NCBI GenBank assembly: GCA_905221605.1
Contig: CAJNDS010002242.1
Coordinates: 419,110 to 483,109, forward strand
Length of the DNA stretch: 64,000 nucleotides
Direction: 5' to 3'
Source of the DNA: Symbiodinium natans
Taxonomy: Eukaryota > Sar > Dinophyceae > Suessiales > Symbiodiniaceae
A program made the position numbers and the translations under genes. Below are positions 48,003 through 58,350 of this stretch, in pieces (the first letter of the stretch is position 1; the number at the start of each line of letters is the position of its first letter). A model generated the notes under the pieces. It was not told where the DNA came from, ran no database searches, and saw only the letters and a program-made list of their open reading frames with translations.

Positions 48003-50123
48003 GGGATGCGGATCAAAAAAAATTTATTTAGGATCAAGAAAAATTTATTTAGGATCAAGAAAAAATATTTAGGATCAAAATAATAATTTTCCTGTTCTTC
48101 CGACGGAGAAAGAGAAAATGGGATGGAGGGAGGGAGAAAAGGAGGGAGGGAGGGAAGGAAGGGCGGAAGGACGGAAGGACAGGAAGGAAGGAAGGAAGGA
48201 AGGAAGGAAGGAAGCAAGGAAGGAAGGAAGGAAGCAAGGAAGCAAGGAAGCAAGGAAGCAAGGAAGCAAGGAAGCAAGGAAGCAAGGAAGCAAGGAAGCA
48301 AGGAAGCAGGGAAGGAAGGGAAGGAAAGGAAAGGAAAAGAAAAAGGAAAAGGAAAAGGAAGGCCGGAATCAAGAAAGACAGAAAAAGGCAACTTCACAAA
48401 AGAAAGAAAGCAAGGGAGACGTCGTGCCAGCTTGCTTCAAAGCATACGTATTCTGGCCTTTGGTTGCTTGGTGCTGTGCTCCTAAGGTCCTCTGGTCACG
48501 TGGTCCTCTGGTCCTCCGGTCCTCTGGTCCCGTGGTTTCCCGGTCCCGTGGTCAGAGTTTGTTTTTATTTATTGCTTTTTGGTCATAATGGTATATTTAG
48601 TTCTGTAGGAAAACATAACATAACATATGATATATGTATGTGTATATATTAAAACAAAGCACAATGATATTATATAGTGGAATAGAGTATCATAGAACAC
48701 AATATCGTATAGTATACCTTGGTATGATAAAAAACAATATCAAAAATCGTAGTAAGAAAGCGTATATGTATATATTTAATGCTATTTGTATATATAAAGT
48801 TCATAATACACAATACATATTTATTGTTTGTTTGGCGCCGGGCAAGCTTGTTCAACGCGTATGAATCCCTTCCAAACCCATGATGCGAGCATTGTGTTTG
48901 CAAATGGGGGGGGGGGTCTGCGCCCCCCCTTCAAACCCCCCGCTGTTTTTTAAAGCCGGGCAAGCTTGCTTCAAAGCATATGAATATCCTTTCCAAACCA
49001 ATGATGCGAGCGTTGTGTTTGCAAATGGGGGGGGCTGCGCCCCCCCCAACCCCCCCGCTGTTTTCTTAGTCCGGGCAAGCTTGCTTCAAAGCACATGAAT
49101 CCTTCCAATCCCATGATGCGAGCACTTTTTTGCATAATATAATAATACACAAAAACACAACACTTTTCAAGTATATACAAGAATATGCAGCAGTATACAC
49201 GTAAAACAAGAATAACTTACAACAATTTTCAGTAATTGACAATAGTATTCAATAATCGACAACAAGATATACAAAAAATATACAAAAATATACAGTAATA
49301 TAGAAAACACAAGAACTCAATGACATGCAATAATGTAACATAGTATACAATAATATACAATAATAGACAATAATATACAATGACATACAATAGTATACTA
49401 TAATATAGAATAATCTGCAGTAACATACAAAGAAAACTCAATAATATACAATAATGTACAGTAATCTACAAAAAAGAGAATAATACACAATAATTTTGAA
49501 AATATACAATAACATTCAATAATATGCAACAATATAAAGTAGTATACAAAAATACAAGAAAATACACGACAATACAAGAATACTCAACAAGATGTACAAC
49601 AATATACAATAATATGCAAGAATATACAATGTCATACAATACTATACAAGAATATACAATACTATGCCATAATATACATGCTTCAGAGTATACGCATTTT
49701 TTGGAAACTTCTAATGCCAAGATGCCAGCATTGATTTGCAGCCTCTGCAAACTCAGAAATGCTGCTATTTACAGTATTTCCAGCCTTTGAAATCGCAGAA
49801 ATGCTGCTATTTTCAGTATTTGCAGCCTCTGGAAACTCAGAAATGCTGCAGTGTACAGTAATTCCAGCTTCTGAAAGCGCAGAACTGCTGCTATATACAA
49901 TATCTGCAGCCTCTCTGGCAACTCAGAAATGCTTCTATTTTCAGTAGTTCCTGCATAAATGCTGTGTTTTTCCGGTATTTAGAGCTTGCGAACGACCAGA
50001 ACTGCTGCATTTCTGAGCGTTTACGGCCTCCGCTTCGCTTGCAAGAAGCCTTCGAAGCCTTTTTTGATCCGCCTAGAAATAAATTATTTTTTGATCCCAA
50101 ATAAATTTTTTTGATCCCCTACC
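48003..50123. mobile_element. 2.1-kb terminal-inverted-repeat element with 9-bp target duplication
   Basis: CATCTGGTC occurs directly outside both ends (47994-48002 and 50124-50132). The left end GGGATGCGGATCAAAAAAAA and the reverse complement of the right end (GGTAGGGGATCAAAAAAA) match, and the GGATCAA-plus-TTTATTT unit repeats two to three times inside each arm. The interior has no transposase: a GGAA-type purine array (48120-48370), three direct repeats of about 117 bp (48836, 48956, 49070), a TATACAATAA tract (49140-49680) and about five 60-bp repeats with AAATGCTGCTATTT (49695-50010). Nine-base duplications suggest a Mutator-like, non-autonomous element. Confidence 0.75.
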
Positions 50124-50132
50124 CATCTGGTC

Positions 50133-51739
50133 TGTCCAGGGTCAGATCTTTTCTCCGTGCTTGGATCGGCGCAAGCAGGGTCCTGCGTGAGTGAGGTGTG
50201 TCTTGTCTCGCAAGCAAACTCCCGTGCGACGGCCAACGCGTCTCTTGTATTTTAAGGTTGCATGGCTTCTGGCGCACAAGTCTCGGGGTCTCGGGACGTG
50301 GGTAGTTTTCGATATATTCTGTTTGGGGTCTTCGCTGGTGTGGAGAGACCAGATGAGCGCAGGGTACAAAGAATGGGTTTAGGCCTTAGGCGTGTGCAGC
50401 AACTTCATGGCCCAGACCATGTTGTTCACTGCTTGCGTTCTTCGCCGTTGCGGCTAAGAGATTCACTGAAGGTTGATTGAGGTCTTGGTGCCTCGGTTGG
50501 GCCCGTGCACGGACAGTTTCACCCTGTTCGTGGTTTTGCGGCATCATACCACAAGTCTGCAGCACGATGGGAGGCTCTTCTTAAGAGCTGGAGCGCAGAG
50601 GCATTAATATCTACAGCAAAGACAAGGGTCTAGCTCAACTTCCAAGCCCCAAGGGCGGGGAGTTTAGCCCGGCCAACTCGACTTTATAGAGGGGACCCCT
50701 ATTCACCCGCGTCTCACATTATGCCCTAAGCCAGAATCCCTAATCCCTACATTCGAGGCCCTGTACCCGACCCTAAACCCTGTAATCCTTGACCTAAACC
50801 CTGTAATCCTTGACCCTAAACCCTAAAAGCACAATGCTTGCCTACATCTTAACCTAAACCCCAATTCTAAATGCTAAACCCTAAACCCTAAACCTCAATC
50901 CCTACATCCCAGACCCTATGCCTCAGTGAGGTATGGGGGTTTCCGAAATTGGGGGCGCCTTATTGGGGTGCTTATAAAGCACTCCCACCATTAGGGTCCA
51001 TTTTCGGGGTCCCTTATTTTCGTAACTCCATAAACCCTAAGTAAGCCCTACACCCTAAACCCTAAACCCTAAACCCTAAACCCCCATATAGCCTAAGGCC
51101 GGAGATCCGTTGCCCGACCTGGCTTTGGCGGCAGCCCCACATCACACGCACCCCTTGCCGTTGAGGGATTAATCGGAGAGTTTAGGGTTTAGGGTTTAGG
51201 GTTTAGGGTTTAGGGTTTCGGAGGTTCATGGGTACTGAGAACCCCAATTGAAAGTGTTGGAGGGCTTGGGGTTGAGGGCTTAGGGCTTCGGGTTTTCGGG
51301 GTTGGTAGTGATTTAATACTTCTAGGCTTGGGTTCAGTTTTTTTTGGGTATCGGGTTAGGGGTTTTGGTTTTCCGCATCTTGAAGCAATCAACCGCAGAG
51401 CCTTTGCACAAACAAAGGACGCCCTTTGTGTTTTGGCACGAAGTCAACATAGGTTCCTAGTAGTAGAGTAGGTAACCCTTTAACCTTTTTGGGGTAGTAG
51501 AATCCCCTTATAATCCCAAAGGTTAACCTTTAATTCCCCCAAGTTACTGGACAACTAGGGGTTTATGACAATAGGGGACCCCTAAAATACACCCCCCCAA
51601 ATTGTAGGATCCCCTTCTAGTAAGGACCCCAACCAGGTACCCCGAATATCGGAAACCCACACATAGGTTTGGTTTTGAAGTCTGGTTCTTCAGTCCCCCA
51701 AAAGAACCAGACAGAACTCCAGAAGCCTCGGAAGGGTTT
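50133..51739. other. Unique spacer then telomere-like repeats
   Basis: 50133-50700 is unique with no recognised protein. CCCTAAA-type units lie at 50770-50900 and 51045-51083, and TTTAGGG at 51180-51222. No gene seen. Confidence 0.5.
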
Positions 51740-51856
51740 ACTTGGAAGCCCTGTTGACTTAGCAAGTAGGGTTAGTAAGGTGGGTTGTGGGTATGATTTT
51801 AACAGCTTCTAGAAAAGACACTAAGTAGACTTGCTAAGTCAGAAGAGCTTCCAAGT
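51740..51856. mobile_element. MITE family 3, best copy
   Basis: ACTTGGAAGCCCTGTTGACT, then TAGCAAGTAGGG, mirrored by CTAAGTCAGAAGAGCTTCC and AAGT. 117 bp, foldback, non-coding. Confidence 0.75.
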
Positions 51857-53207
51857 ACTTGTACGGTTTGGGGTTACCTCGCAAGTTGTTTTGGCGGATG
51901 GATGGTCCAGGGTGCTGATAGAAAAGTTGTGAGCCGTAAACCATCCTAAACCCTAAACCCTAAGCCTTAAACCCCAAACCCCACGAATCATGGCTTTAGC
52001 TGTTTTGGGGCCAAATTGATTCAAAGTTCGGATCCTTGTTTTGATACGGGCACCGTACTCCGGGAATATTGAAGAAATGATGTTGGGGAACATTCATACA
52101 ATTGAAAATGATACCCTCAGATATTGGAAGTTAAGTAGCCCTCACTCTCAAAATAGCAAAATCTTGCAAACCCTCAAGCCCCTAAACCCGTAAACCCTAA
52201 ACCCCCGAACACCTCCCTCAAACCCTCAAACGCCTCAGCGCCTAGGATAGGTACGAGGTGCAGGGGCAGAACCCTCTAAACAAGTCGAAGAAGCCCTAAA
52301 AACCGTACACTTAAACTTAAGTAAGGCCCTCGCCTCCTAAATAAGCCCCCAAACACCAAAAGCCCTAAAGTAAAACCTTCCTCGAAATTTCGTCCCAAGG
52401 CCTTCTACCAGACAAAGGGGGGCGATGCAAAGCACATGAAGCAGGGCACGGCTACGTGCTCTCCCCCCCGTTGTTTGTCATTTTTGGTTGCCAGGGGTGT
52501 TAGCGGTGTTCAGGGTGTAGGGTTGGGATGTTCTCCCCTTCTACTAACAGTCCTTCATGGGGCTTATAAGAGGGGGTACTAGAATACCCTAAATTCTAAG
52601 GGGCTACGCCCAAAGGCGGGCAACGCCCCGAGGTTTCGTGGACGGCGGGGGCTCGCAGGAGAGAAGGAAGAAGTGCGTTGCCGACCAAAAGGAAACGCCA
52701 AGCACGCAGTGGGCGCGCGCGCGCCGCACACTGGGCCGCACAAGCTGGACAAAAAACCCACAAGCCGCCAACGACATAGGCCTCACGAGCATCGCTGCCT
52801 CCGTTCCTCGCCCTCTAAGCCGGACCCCCCCCCCCAGCATCATGAGCATCATTGGGTCCCCAACCTACGGGCGGGGAGGGGAGGGGAATGGAATGACAAG
52901 TCAACATTCGCATCATGAAGGTATGAGGTTGCGTAGGGTTTAGGGTTGACTGTAAGGGCTTAGGGCTTAGAGTCTTAGAGCTAAGAACTTAGGTGACCCT
53001 AAGCTAGGGTTAAGGTTGAGGGGTTTGCAGAGCAAACGCCTGAAAGAGCGTGAGAAAGCTTCCTCCCCTACCACCGTTTCTGGACCTGCAATGCCGTCGT
53101 CAGGATATCCTGCACAACCGCCGGAATGTTAAGGGTCTAGGGTTTAGGGTTTAGGGGTTTTAGGGTTTAGGGTTTAAGGTTCATGGGCGGACTGGCCTCA
53201 GCAGTAG
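51857..53207. other. Mixed spacer
   Basis: CCCTAAA-like units at 51945-51985 and 52180-52330. A possible exon at 52400-52470 (FYQTKGGDAKHMKQGTATC, MORN-like). The left half of a MITE 1 copy lies at 52525-52590. A basic, low-complexity frame lies at 52638-52943. TTTAGGG units at 53130-53180. Confidence 0.45.
53056..53116 (+). repeat. Dispersed repeat D, copy 1
   Basis: CTTCCTCCCCTACCACCGTT, CTGGACCTGCAATGCCGTCG and TCAGGATATCCTGCAC. It is the near-exact reverse complement of 58157-58215. Confidence 0.65.
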
Positions 53208-53277
53208 GTATGCCGACTTCACCACGTACGATGGCGAAATGAAAGACGGCTTGCCGCACGGCTCTGGCAAGGCTTTC
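53208..53277 (+). CDS. MORN-repeat exon
   Basis: GCAGTAG precedes a frame reading YADFT-TYDGEMKDGLPHGSGKAF. Y-D-G-E-x-K-D-G-x-x-HG-x-G matches the MORN consensus at nearly every key position. A G tract (about 18) follows immediately. Together with the exon at 54969 it gives the strongest evidence for a MORN protein. Confidence 0.7.
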
Positions 53278-54070
53278 GGGGGGGGGGGGGGGGGGGCAGG
53301 GTTGAATTGGATGTACTGGACTTCATCTGCTGGGTTTGCCTACAGGGTTAACCCCCCCCACCCTCCAGTGGCAGGTGGTGTTAGATGGGCCCTAAATTCA
53401 AATTTCAACCGGGCTGTGTGTAGCATAGGTCGGGCCATGAGGCCCTCTAAGCAAACCCTAAACCCTAGACCCTAAACCCTAAACCCTAAACCCTAAACCC
53501 TAAACCCTAAACCCTAAACCCTAAACCCTAAACCCTAAACCCTAAACCCGACTCTCTGTGTGAGTAGTGCTCCAACTTGGGAGTCCGAGGCGCCCCAAAA
53601 GGGACCCTACTTCTCTAACTGCCCATGTCAAGTAGAAGTCAGAGTAAAAGGATCCTACTGGGAACCCCAGTTTAGGGTTTAGGGTTTAGGGTTTAGGGTA
53701 GGCATATTTTTATTCCTTCTATATATATATATATATATATTCATATATATATATATATATTATTGGGGTTCCCTGTCTGGGGTTCCCATTGAAGTCCCGC
53801 TAAAGGGGCGGACCCCGGGACCGGATGTTTGTTCGTGGTTGGAGCCGCCGTTGGCGGCTCAAGTTAGCCAAAACCCCCTCAGACCTCCACCCTAAAGCCT
53901 AATCCCACCTAAACCCCGAAACCTATGTAACCCTAAACCCTCAACCCTCAACCCTAAACCCTAAACCCTAAGCCCTAAACCCTGAACCCTGAACCCTGAA
54001 CCCTAAACCCTAAACCCTAAACTCTAGACCCGACCTGGGGGCTCTAGCTTTGAAACTTCGCTGTCCTTCA
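53278..54070. repeat. Telomere-like repeats and TA microsatellite
   Basis: CCCTAAA array of about 14 units at 53453-53548, TTTAGGG at 53672-53698, TATA tract at 53718-53762, CCCTAAA/CCCTGAA at 53930-54025. No gene seen. Confidence 0.65.
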
Positions 54071-54127
54071 GGAGGAGCCTCCTTATTGGCTTCAGAACCG
54101 AACTTGCAATACGTCTTTCCCCATCTA
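54071..54127 (+). CDS. Exon-like island, unidentified
   Basis: CCTTCAG precedes GGASLLASEPNLQYVFPHL. The same frame is also open upstream from 54032 (DLGALALKLRCPS). A TTTAGGG array starts directly after. Family unknown. Confidence 0.4.
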
Positions 54128-54433
54128 GGGTTTAGGGTTTAGGGTTTAGGGTTTAGGGTTTAGGGTTTAGGGTTTAGGGTTTAGGGTTTAGGGTTTAGGG
54201 TTTAGGTTAAGGGTTAGGGTTAGCTGTTTAGCGCTTGAACCTTAGAATCCTAAACCCTACGCTCCAAACACTAAACTCGAATTTGAAAAAGAAACGCCCA
54301 ACACAGAAAGATATTCTTCCTTATAAGGGCAATTCTTTGTTGGGGTGGGGGGGGATTATTAAGCAAATAGTAGACAATCTCAATGTATCCTGACCAGAAC
54401 ATTCTGAGAGTTGCGCCTTCTTAGCCTGCGCAG
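54128..54433. repeat. TTTAGGG array and spacer
   Basis: About 11 TTTAGGG units at 54128-54206, then AT-rich spacer without a gene. Confidence 0.75.
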
Positions 54434-54493
54434 ATGGAGCAGTTCGACCATGAAGGTGGCAACAAAGGCAGGGATCAGGTGTTCTTGTTTGAG
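54434..54493 (+). CDS. Exon-like island, unidentified
   Basis: CTGCGCAG precedes MEQFDHEGGNKGRDQVFLFE, with G-strand degenerate repeats after it. Acidic, soluble-looking. It may start a protein or be internal. Family unknown. Confidence 0.45.
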
Positions 54494-54968
54494 GATGTTT
54501 TGGGTTTAGGATTTAGGGTTTCGGGGTCAGGGTTCAGGGTTTTTTCATCAGCTGGTCTCTTGCTTGAGGATAGTTTGGGTTTAGGGTTCAGGAATTTCAG
54601 GGTTTAGAGCTATAGGGCTTTTGGAGTTTAATGTTAAGGATATTTTGGGTCTAGGGTTCAGGAATGTCAGGGGTTGTGGGCTTTTGGGCTTTCAGGGTTT
54701 CAGGCTTTCGGGTTTTAGGGTGTGGGTCTCGAGCTTTCTGTAGGGTGGCGGGCTTGCCTTAGGCGTCTAAAACCTGAACCCCTTTGCCCTAGACCCCCAA
54801 AAGCCCAAAACCCTGAACCTTAAACCTTATCAACCCTAAAAGCCTGAAACCCTGAACCAGAAGCACCCTAAAACCCTGAAACCCTAAACCCTGAACCTTA
54901 AACCTTATAAACCCTGAAACCCTGAACCAGAAGCACTCTGAACCCCAATCAGGGGGAAGCCCGCGCAG
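54494..54968. repeat. Degenerate telomere-like spacer
   Basis: GGTTTAGG/GGGTTTCAGG words in the first half and ACCCTGAACC/CCTTAAACC in the second. No gene. Confidence 0.65.
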
Positions 54969-55030
54969 GCAAGCTGATCGCCACCTACGAGGGTGAATGG
55001 CAAAATGGCAAATTCCACGGCAAGGGAAGG
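54969..55030 (+). CDS. MORN-repeat exon
   Basis: CCGCGCAG precedes GKLIA-TYEGEWQNGKFHGKGRR, a textbook MORN repeat (Y-E-G-E-W-x-N-G-K-x-HG-x-G). Such repeats form scaffolds at membranes and cytoskeletal structures in alveolates. Position suits the MORN exons at 53208 and 55892. Confidence 0.75.
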
Positions 55031-55891
55031 CGCGCCGGGCTTTCGGGTGTTAGGGTGGATTTAAGGTCTTGAGGGTGGGGTGGTGTAGGGTTCAGGGTCT
55101 TAGGGTGGTTTGAGGGTTTAGGTTTTCGGGCTTAGGGCTAGGGCTTAGAGGGAAGTGGAGCAACCTCGGGACGACACAAGGCTGGTTGCCCAGTAAGGCG
55201 CGCCCCCCCGCCCGCTCCATCCTCCAAAGTGAGCCTCTGAACCCTAAATCTCCCTAAACCCTAAACCCCCTGCACCCTAAATCTCCCTAAACCCTAAACG
55301 CCCTAAACGTTCAGTGTTGCCTTACCAGCGGTCGCCAGCTCGGCATTGGAAAGCTTACGGAACTGGGTTTAGGGTTTCGGGTGGAGTAGTGCAAAGCGAT
55401 GAGGCCGGCAAAGGCCCCCAATTCATCAACACCGCAAAAACCCCGTTAAAGCCTTCACCTCTATAGACTCTACAAGGCCCCCAAGGACCAAGCTACCCTA
55501 AACCCTAAACCCTGTAGAAATGAAACGAGAGGCCTGACCCAGAACCCTACAACACAAGCCCTGATGTCCGAAACCTGAACCCCCAATCAAGAGCCCAACA
55601 TAAACCCTAAACCCTAAACCCTAAACCCTAAACCCTAAACCCTAAACCCTAAACCTTCAACCCTAAACCTTTAAACCTTCAGCACTAGCCCTAAACACTA
55701 AACCTTAAACCCTAAAACCCTCAACAGCAGAAGCTACACAAGCCTTGGGCGGCCCCAAGCCCTGAAGCCACTCACCCCCAAGGTTTAAGGCTTAGGGTTT
55801 AGGGTTTAGGGTTTAGGGTTTAAGGTTTAGGGTTTAGGGTTTAGGATTTAGGGTTTAGGGTTTAGGGCTAAGAAACCCTAATGCGCAACAG
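55031..55891. repeat. Telomere-like repeats
   Basis: CCCTAAA at 55595-55655 and TTTAGGG at 55790-55868. Possible short exon 55325-55370 (SGRQLGIGKLTELG). Confidence 0.65.
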
Positions 55892-55950
55892 GTACAAAAC
55901 GGCAGATGGCTTAGTCTACTACGGCGACTGGGCCTGTGACCCAGACCAGA
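55892..55950 (+). CDS. MORN-repeat exon
   Basis: GCAACAG precedes R-YKTADGLVYYGDW-ACDPDQ, then TAG in frame soon after. DG-x-x-Y-x-G-x-W is the second half of a MORN repeat, and the first half could be the end (GKGRR) of the exon at 54969-55030, with which it joins naturally. CCCTAAA repeats follow. Confidence 0.6.
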
Positions 55951-56278
55951 TTTAGGTGAAGCCCTAAACCCTAAACCCTAAACCCTAAACCCTAAACCCT
56001 AAACCACGATTTGTTTTTGCTGCTGGTCTCTGGCTTCCCTAAACACAGCTGCATGGCTTCTGGAGGCCATTAGGGTTTAGGATTTAGGGGTTTCGGGTTT
56101 GGGGGCGCAGGGAGGATAGGGGCTTAGGGGTTTAGGGTTTACATAGGGGTTTGAGAGGTTCAAGGGTTGAGGGGTGTAGGGGTTCAGGAGTTTGGGGTCT
56201 GTAGGGGTTTAGGGTTTTTGGGGTTTAACCCTCACAGTCGTTTGCACATATTTACCTTGCTGTTATCAACAATGGCCG

Positions 56279-56311
<33 letters not shown>

Positions 56312-56354
56312 CCCACCCCCACCCGCACACCCACGCACGCACGCATGCACGCAC

Positions 56355-56397
<43 letters not shown>

Positions 56398-56460
56398 TAT
56401 ATAGAGAGCAGAAAAGCACAAAACCCATCCTGTTCCGCCCCTAAACCCTAAACCCTAAAC
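55951..56460. repeat. Telomere-like repeats and C/CACG/AG tracts
   Basis: CCCTAAA at 55962-56005. C31 at about 56280-56310, (ACGC)n to 56360, then (AG)n to 56393. CCCTAAA at 56441-56460. Confidence 0.8.
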
Positions 56461-56589
56461 CCTCCACCTTTTGCCACGGCCTCCCGCGAACAGTTTCGGC
56501 TTACGGCGATCATGCCTGCTACTCTTAGTAGCCGCCCCTCCCGCATGGAGCTGCATGCAGCGTCCCCGAGCCTGCAGGAAGCGCTTATG
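56461..56589 (+). CDS. Exon-like island, about 43 residues, unidentified
   Basis: The frame reads PPFATASREQFRLTAIMPAT, LSSRPSRMELHAASPSLQEA, LM. Ser/Ala/Arg-rich and non-repetitive, CCCTAAA immediately before and TTTAGGG immediately after. One of the longest islands. It has no recognised motif. Confidence 0.45.
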
Positions 56590-57420
56590 TTTAGGGTTTA
56601 GGGTTTAGGGTTTAGGGTTTAGTGTTTAGGATAAGTGTTTCTTGGAGGCCCAACCTAGTCGGGCCTATGTGAACTGTTTGCAGACATGGGGGTTTCCGAA
56701 GATAGCTGTACCCTTTTGGGGGGGTCCCTTTTCAGGGGATTCGACACTGTTTAGGGTATAAAATGGGTATCCCTTATCTTGGGAATTACCCATATTCCCC
56801 AAGGCCGATAAGAACGAACTCAAAACTCGGAAGCCCGAGAGTTACGGCCCTTATCCAGTTGTGGAGACTGCATGCTGTCAGCTGAGAAACCCTAAACCCT
56901 AATCCCTTATACCCTAAACCCCAAACGCTCTTTAGGGACTTTAGGGGTTCGGGTCTGTCTTAGGAAACAACATGCTGTCAGCTGAGAAACCCTAAACCCT
57001 AATCCCTTAAACCCTAAACCCCAAACCCTAAACCCTAAACCCCAGGCCCTTATGAGCCTAAACCCGTGACCGTGTTGGGGCGCCACCGAGCCCTGTACAT
57101 GCCACGGGTTTGCTGTCTTACCTTGGGATGTTCCCCCGTATGCTAACCGGGTTCAGGGTTTCGGGTTTAGGGAGTCCTCAATAGGGAGTATAGTACACCC
57201 CAAACAAATAATCCCTTTTAAGGACTGTTTTGTTTCAGGGGGAACATCCCCAGTCTTACCTTTCACTTAGCCAGTGAGTCGCGCTCAAGCGCACCCGAAA
57301 GGTTTACGGTTCAGGGCCAGTTTAAGGTTTAGGGTTTAGGGTTTAGGGTTTAGGGTTTAGGGTTTAGGGTTTAGGGTTTAGGGTTTAGGGTTTAGGGTTT
57401 AGGGGGTTCTGGACCTCCAG
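56590..57420. repeat. Telomere-like repeats and MITE 1 copy
   Basis: A CCCTAAACCCTAATCCCTTA segment preceded by CATGCTGTCAGCTGAGAAA is present twice (56869 and 56971). TTTAGGG array of about 11 units at 57325-57405. MITE 1 at 57123-57252. Confidence 0.65.
57123..57252. mobile_element. MITE family 1, complete copy with 8-bp target duplication
   Basis: TTGGGATGTTCCCCC ... GGGGGAACATCCCCA, 130 bp. GTCTTACC flanks both ends exactly (57115-57122 and 57253-57260). It contains a short internal GGGTTTCGGGTTTAGGG. Confidence 0.87.
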
Positions 57421-57468
57421 ATAGTGAGCTACTCCGCAATGGGGCAATTCGGGTTCAACGACAACTGA
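57421..57468 (+). CDS. Exon-like island, probable terminal exon
   Basis: GACCTCCAG precedes IVSYSAMGQFGFNDN and a TGA. The same frame is open upstream (VLDLQ). Looks like a protein C-terminus. Family unknown. Confidence 0.35.
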   Translation: MVSYSAMGQFGFNDN

Positions 57469-57693
57469 CTAGGATCAACCCTCAAACCCTGAACTTAAAG
57501 CCATAAACCCTTAAACACTTTACAACTTGCTACTAAGCCCGAAACCCTGCTTAGACCCTCAATTTCGAAACTTATGCCCCTGATCTGAAACCCCGAAACC
57601 CTGAACCCTAAACCCTAAACCCTAAACCCTAGCCCTAAACCCTGAACCCTAAACCCTAAACCCCAACCCTAAGTTCAAACCCCTGATCTGCAG
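57469..57693. repeat. C-strand telomere-like repeats
   Basis: Degenerate then exact CCCTAAA units (57598-57665). No gene. Confidence 0.75.
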
Positions 57694-57748
57694 GGCAGTA
57701 GGCGCCAAGGGCATTTCAGAGTTCTCTGCGGCGGGGTTCTACTTCGGG
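57694..57748 (+). CDS. MORN-like exon
   Basis: ATCTGCAG precedes AVGAKGISEFSAAGFYFG. G-x-KG-x(3)-F-x(2)-G-x-Y-x-G matches a MORN half-to-half junction. CCCTAAA before, TTTAGGG after. Confidence 0.5.
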
Positions 57749-58156
57749 TTTAGGATTTAGGGTTTAGGGTTCAGGGTTTAGGGTTTAGGGTTCAGGGATC
57801 TATGGAAATCGAAATGCGACAGGAAGCCCCCCTCCCCTCCAAAACAAAGAATGTACAGTAAAAAGCAAAATGCTTGTTACTAATTAAACAAAGATGTGTA
57901 GTCACAACAGTGATAATAGCAGTAACAATCTGGTACTAATAAGGCAGTATACATATATAAGTATAGAAACGAATAAGACTAATCGAATAATACAAACAAG
58001 AAAATTGTCCAAATTTCTTAAGGCTCCAAGGACCCTCCTACAGAGGGACTGGTACCTGTTAGGGAGGGTCCTGGCGCCTCAATTTCTAGGGTGTTGGGGG
58101 CCCAACAGCCTTAAGGTAAACCCTAAACCCTAAAACCTAAGCCCTTAACATGTCGG

Positions 58157-58215
58157 TGTGCAGGATAGCCTGACGACGGCATTGCAGGTCCAGAAACGGC
58201 AGTAGGGGAGGAAGC
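58157..58215 (-). repeat. Dispersed repeat D, copy 2
   Basis: GTGCAGGATAGCCTGACGAC, GGCATTGCAGGTCCAG and GGGGAGGAAGCTT. Reverse complement of 53056-53116. Confidence 0.65.
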
Positions 58216-58225
58216 TTAGAAACCA

Positions 58226-58350
58226 TACCATATGAAGCAGGGTTTATATTTCTGAGCTGTTCTTGGTGAGTGTATATAAGGTTCCTTTTTTAATATCGGT
58301 GAGTGTATATACCGGGTTTTTTTTGGGGGTACAAGAAATATGTACCCTAC
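58226..58350 (+). repeat. Dispersed repeat A, copy 2
   Basis: TTGGTGAGTGTATATAAGG, TTCCTTTTTTAATAT, GGTGAGTGTATATA, GGGGGTACAAGAAATA and CTACTTCATAT, as in 2280-2400. It starts with ATATGAAGCAGGG, complementary in part to its end. Confidence 0.55.

Noticed and set aside
48120-48485. Lys/Gly/Arg-rich and Leu/Pro/Ser-rich ORFs
   Set aside because: Products of a GGAA-type purine microsatellite inside the TIR element.
52638-52943. 101-residue basic ORF
   Set aside because: GC-rich low-complexity stretch with CGCGCGCG and C tracts. No recognisable motif, overlapping open frames equally long. Left as spacer.
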